This document shows, piece by piece, positions 61,000 to 64,000 of a stretch of 64,000 nucleotides of DNA (the first letter of the stretch is position 1; every line of letters starts with the position of its first letter). Source of the DNA: M3007 sp031425155 (GTDB lineage: Bacteria; Bacteroidota; Bacteroidia; Chitinophagales; Saprospiraceae); the NCBI GenBank assembly GCA_031425155.1, contig JANPIV010000058.1, positions 1-64,000 on the forward strand, given 5' to 3'. Position numbers and translations under genes: made by a program. The notes beneath the pieces are model-generated. The model was not told the DNA's origin. It made no database searches and was given only the letters and a program-made list of their open reading frames with translations.

Positions 61000-63675
61000 A
61001 TGGGAGAAATAACCCAAACGGATGAATGGCAACTCGAACAGGCCGAATGGCTGGAGGCCATGGAAGAAATACTGGAAGCGCATGGCAAGGGCCGTACGGA
61101 GGAATTGTTCCAGAACCTGCGCCGTCTGCTCGCCCGCAAAGGCGTGGCCAATAGCGGTGCCGCGCTGAATACGCCCTACCTGAATACCATCGCGCCGGAA
61201 GATCAGCCGGACTACCCCGGCGACCGCGAACTGGAGCAAAAAATCGAGAATATTATCCGCTGGAATGCCCAGGCGATGGTGCTGCAAGGGGCCGATAAAC
61301 ACCTCGCGCTCGGCGGTCACATTGCCACGTATGCGGCTTGTTCCACGCTGTGGGAAGTGCTGTTCAATCACTTTTTACGCAAGCGTTCGGCGGACTATGG
61401 CGGCGATCTGCTGATGATCCAGGGCCATGCTTCGCCGGGTATTTACGCCCGCGCCGTGTGGGAAGGCCGTTTGCCGGAGCAGACCATCGCCGATTTTCGG
61501 CAGGAGCTGCTGGGTGGCGTTTCTTCGTATCCGCACCCGCGCCGGATGCCGAAATTCTGGCAGGCACCCACCGTTTCGATGGGTTTGGGGCCGATGACCG
61601 CCGTGTATCAGGCGCGTTTTATGCGGTATTTGGAAAATCGCGGCCTCAAACCGGAAAATGGCGGCAAAGTCTGGCATTTCATCGGCGACGGCGAAATAGA
61701 CGAACCGGAAATCTACGGCACCATCGGCATGGCCAGCCGGGAGAACCTGAACAATATTGTTTTTGTGGTCAACTGCAACCTGCAACGCCTCGACGGGCCA
61801 GTGCGTGGGAATGGCAAGATCATCCAGGAAGTGGAACGCCATTTCCTCGGGGCCAGTTGGGAAGTCATCAAAGTGCTGTGGGGTACGGAATGGGACGACC
61901 TGTTTGCCCGCGACACCGATGGTGCTTTGCTCACGCGTTTGGAAGCGATGGTGGACGGCGATTTTCAGGAGTTAATTAACCTGACCAGTGCCGCCATTCG
62001 CGAGAAACTGGCCAATGGCGACCCGCGTATCACGGCCCTGCTCGCCGATATTCCCGACGAAAAACTGCTGATCCTGCGGCGCGGTGGCCACGATGTGGAC
62101 AAAGTATATGCCGCCTACGAACGCGCCATGCGCTCGGACAAACCCGTGGCCATCATCGCGCAAACGGTGAAAGGTTATGGTATGGGCAAGGCCGCCGAGG
62201 GGCTGAACAAGGCCCACCAAACCAAGGATTTGAGTGTTGAAATCCGGCTGTCCACGCGTACCCGCTATGGCATTCCGATCACCGACGAAGAAGCGCAAGC
62301 CGCCAAATTCTACTTCCCCGGCCCGGATGAACCGGAAACGAAATACATGCACCAGCGGCGCAAAGCCCTGGGCGGTTATCTGCCCGAACGCTCTGACGAA
62401 TACACGAAATTTGAACTGCCCGGAGTCGAACTTTTTGATAAACAACTGCGCGGTAGCGAGGCCGGAAAAACGGTTTCGACCACCGGCGCGATGGTGGATA
62501 TTATGAACCAATTGCTTAAAAATAAAGCAGTTGGCAAATATATTGTGCCCATCGTACCCGACGAAGCCCAGACCTTCGGGATGGAGCCCCTGTTCAATTC
62601 GTTCAAAATCTGGAACCAGAAAGGCCAGCTCTACACCCCACTTGAAATCGGCATTTCCGTCATCAAATACGTGGAAAGCAAGACGGGCCAGGTGTTGCAG
62701 GAAGGCATCAACGAAGACGGCGCGACGGCCAGTTTCACGGCGGCGGGTACGGCTTATGCGCTGCATGGCATTCCGATGGTGCCGTTCTATATTTACTACT
62801 CCATGTTCGGTTTCCAGCGCGTGGGCGACATGGTCTGGGCCGCCGCCGATATGCTTACCAAGGGTTTCCTGCTCGGTGGCACCGCCGGACGCACTACGCT
62901 TAACGGCGAAGGGCTGCAACACCAGGATGGCCACTCCCTGCTGATGGCCCAAACGGTGCCGAGCGTGATCAGTTACGACCCGGCATTCGCCTACGAACTG
63001 GCGGTAATCGTCCATGATGGTCTGCGCCGGATGTACGTGGAGAACGAGAACAAACTCTACTACATCACGGTCTATAATGAGAATTTGCTGATGCCGGCCA
63101 TGCCCAAAGAGGACGTGCAGGAGGGCATCAAACGCGGTTTGTATCGTTTCCAGAAATCGGCCACCAAATCAGCAAAAGCGGGCGTGAAAGCGCACCTTTT
63201 TGGCTCCGGGGTCATCATGGATCAGGTCATCAAAGCGGCGGAAATACTGGAAAAAGAAGGCGTGAGCACCGACATCTGGAGTGCCACTTCCTGGATCGAA
63301 CTCTACCGCGATGCCGTCACCTGCGACCGCTGGAACCTGCTCCACCCTAACCAGCCCGAAAAAACGCCCTACGTACAGCAGGTCCTCAAAGGCGAAGAAG
63401 GCGTATTCGTGAGTGCCAATGACTGGATCAAGCTGACGGCGGGCCAACTCGCTCCCTGGATGCCCCAGGATTTTATCGCCCTCGGTACCGATGGTTTTGG
63501 TCTGTCCGAAAGCCGCGAAAGCCTGCGCGATTACTTTGAGATTTCGCCGAAATACATTGCTTTTGCCGCGGTGCGTTTGTTGCAAAAACAGGGCAAAGTA
63601 ACGGACAAGGCGGTGCAGGATTTTATGAAAAAGCACAAGATTGTGGCGGATAAAATGGATCCGATGGTGGTGTGA
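61000..63675 (+). CDS. aceE: Pyruvate dehydrogenase E1, homodimeric type
   Basis: 891 aa, full family length. The thiamine-diphosphate motif spans GDGEIDEPEIYGTIGMASRE to NNIVFVVNCN. GGHIATYAACSTLWEVLFNH, GHASPGIYARAVWEGRLPE and TLNGEGLQHQDGHSLLMAQT are invariant AceE stretches. The enzyme decarboxylates pyruvate and passes the acetyl group to the lipoyl E2. No aceF follows in this window; a 29-bp inverted repeat comes right after it. Confidence 0.96.
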   Translation: MGEITQTDEWQLEQAEWLEAMEEILEAHGKGRTEELFQNLRRLLARKGVANSGAALNTPYLNTIAPEDQPDYPGDRELEQKIENIIRWNAQAMVLQGADKHLALGGHIATYAACSTLWEVLFNHFLRKRSADYGGDLLMIQGHASPGIYARAVWEGRLPEQTIADFRQELLGGVSSYPHPRRMPKFWQAPTVSMGLGPMTAVYQARFMRYLENRGLKPENGGKVWHFIGDGEIDEPEIYGTIGMASRENLNNIVFVVNCNLQRLDGPVRGNGKIIQEVERHFLGASWEVIKVLWGTEWDDLFARDTDGALLTRLEAMVDGDFQELINLTSAAIREKLANGDPRITALLADIPDEKLLILRRGGHDVDKVYAAYERAMRSDKPVAIIAQTVKGYGMGKAAEGLNKAHQTKDLSVEIRLSTRTRYGIPITDEEAQAAKFYFPGPDEPETKYMHQRRKALGGYLPERSDEYTKFELPGVELFDKQLRGSEAGKTVSTTGAMVDIMNQLLKNKAVGKYIVPIVPDEAQTFGMEPLFNSFKIWNQKGQLYTPLEIGISVIKYVESKTGQVLQEGINEDGATASFTAAGTAYALHGIPMVPFYIYYSMFGFQRVGDMVWAAADMLTKGFLLGGTAGRTTLNGEGLQHQDGHSLLMAQTVPSVISYDPAFAYELAVIVHDGLRRMYVENENKLYYITVYNENLLMPAMPKEDVQEGIKRGLYRFQKSATKSAKAGVKAHLFGSGVIMDQVIKAAEILEKEGVSTDIWSATSWIELYRDAVTCDRWNLLHPNQPEKTPYVQQVLKGEEGVFVSANDWIKLTAGQLAPWMPQDFIALGTDGFGLSESRESLRDYFEISPKYIAFAAVRLLQKQGKVTDKAVQDFMKKHKIVADKMDPMVV

Positions 63676-63712
63676 GGAGGGGGATTTGAAGAGGCGAGAA
63701 TTTGAGGATTTG

Positions 63713-63775
63713 AGTGGTGGCATGGGTTCTGTAAAGTTTTTCAAAGAAAAACTTTACAGAACCCATGCCACCACT
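63713..63775. repeat. Perfect 29-bp inverted repeat behind aceE
   Basis: The arm AGTGGTGGCATGGGTTCTGT continues to TTTTT at 63741 and is exactly mirrored at 63747-63775, with a 5-nt loop CAAAG. It is much longer and more perfect than a usual terminator. It may stop aceE transcription but could also be a mobile or structural element. Confidence 0.9.
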
Positions 63776-63784
63776 AGCAATCGT

Positions 63785-63792
63785 TATCTTTG
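63785..63792 (+). promoter_or_regulatory. Candidate -7 element of the last gene
   Basis: TATCTTTG exactly fits TAnnTTTG, 17 nt before the ATG at 63810, just beyond the inverted repeat. Confidence 0.5.
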
Positions 63793-63809
63793 TAAAAAAC
63801 AAAAATACT

Positions 63810-64000
63810 ATGGGTCAATTGATATTGGAATTTTCCAATCAAGACGATTTGATGATGCTGCTTTCTTTCGCCAAGCGATTGAATGCCCGTATTGTCTCGG
63901 TCAAACAAGAAGAAAAAACCAGTGGAAAGAAGGCTGTAGAAGATCGTCTGGAACTGCTACAGCAAGCAGCCCAAGACCCGCTATTTCTTGCTGATGTAGC
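63810..64000 (+). CDS. Antitoxin-like small protein, cut by the window end
   Basis: The first 63 residues are MGQLILEFSNQDDLMMLLSF, then KRLNARIVSV and a polar helical part (KAVEDRLELLQQAAQDPLFL). The strand-helix-strand opening and the DPLFLADV segment are like those of small Bacteroidota antitoxins, with the toxin expected downstream outside the window. This is a tentative call. Confidence 0.55.
   Translation, partial: MGQLILEFSNQDDLMMLLSFAKRLNARIVSVKQEEKTSGKKAVEDRLELLQQAAQDPLFLADV

Noticed and set aside
61972..63015. 347-codon minus-strand open frame opposite aceE
   Set aside because: Complete overlap with invariant aceE sequence; no recognisable domain.

Overview
The window looks like chromosomal DNA of a free-living Bacteroidota bacterium, probably of the Saprospiria/Haliscomenobacter/Lewinella kind. 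Supporting signs are very large secreted proteins with HYR, dockerin-like and type IX secretion (T9SS) C-terminal sorting domains, a PorD-like DUF4835 protein beside coaBC, rpoZ and bamD, promoters of the Bacteroidetes type (TTG about 20 nt before TAnnTTTG), a split NAD(P) transhydrogenase, and very many intergenic palindromes and heptamer/octamer repeats. This assignment is inference from gene content; no rRNA gene is present.

Layout. 1-2.3 kb: small accessory enzymes (S33-type hydrolase, VOC protein, GNAT). 2.4-5.6 kb: pntAA-pntAB-pntB proton-translocating transhydrogenase. 5.6-9.5 kb, minus strand: transglutaminase, alpha-E protein and circularly permuted ATP-grasp cluster, with a frameshifted four-helix-bundle gene lodged inside it. 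10.3-11.9 kb: lipase-like hydrolase and DinB protein. 12.1-20.6 kb: two giant HYR/dockerin/T9SS proteins, then pbpC. 23.6-29.3 kb: a T9SS subtilase and a GH140-like glycosidase. 29.3-33.6 kb: an AT-rich, all-minus accessory block (SRPBCC, aspartyl protease, S41 peptidase, RelE/ParE toxin-antitoxin) ending against coaX. 33.7-43.2 kb: core functions (coaX, outer-membrane protein, tRNA-fMet, tRNA-Leu, hscB, rseP, porD-like gene, coaBC, rpoZ, bamD) with a stand-alone lantibiotic-dehydratase C-domain protein. 43.4-50.6 kb: paaA, then an all-minus seven-gene block bracketed by two pieces of a decayed second paaA, then DUF433/DUF5615 modules. 50.8-55.8 kb: ABC ATPase and a permease/M1-peptidase fusion, again with a four-helix-bundle gene between them. 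55.9-60.6 kb: three small secreted proteins under a 7TM-DISM histidine kinase and LuxR-type regulator. 61-64 kb: homodimeric pyruvate dehydrogenase E1 and the start of an antitoxin-like gene.

The points I consider most worth following are: (1) the matching 18-bp element plus -33/-7 promoter in front of both the LuxR-type regulator and the secreted-protein genes, which suggests a small autoregulated regulon; (2) the split paaA remnant flanking a 4.7-kb gene block; (3) the duplicated coaX 5' end flanking a toxin-antitoxin pair whose toxin seems to have lost its start codon; (4) two four-helix-bundle genes inserted into operons at heptamer repeats; (5) intergenic repeats that repeatedly contain or touch the stop codons of their neighbours; and (6) dockerin-like and cohesin-like segments on the same secreted polypeptide.
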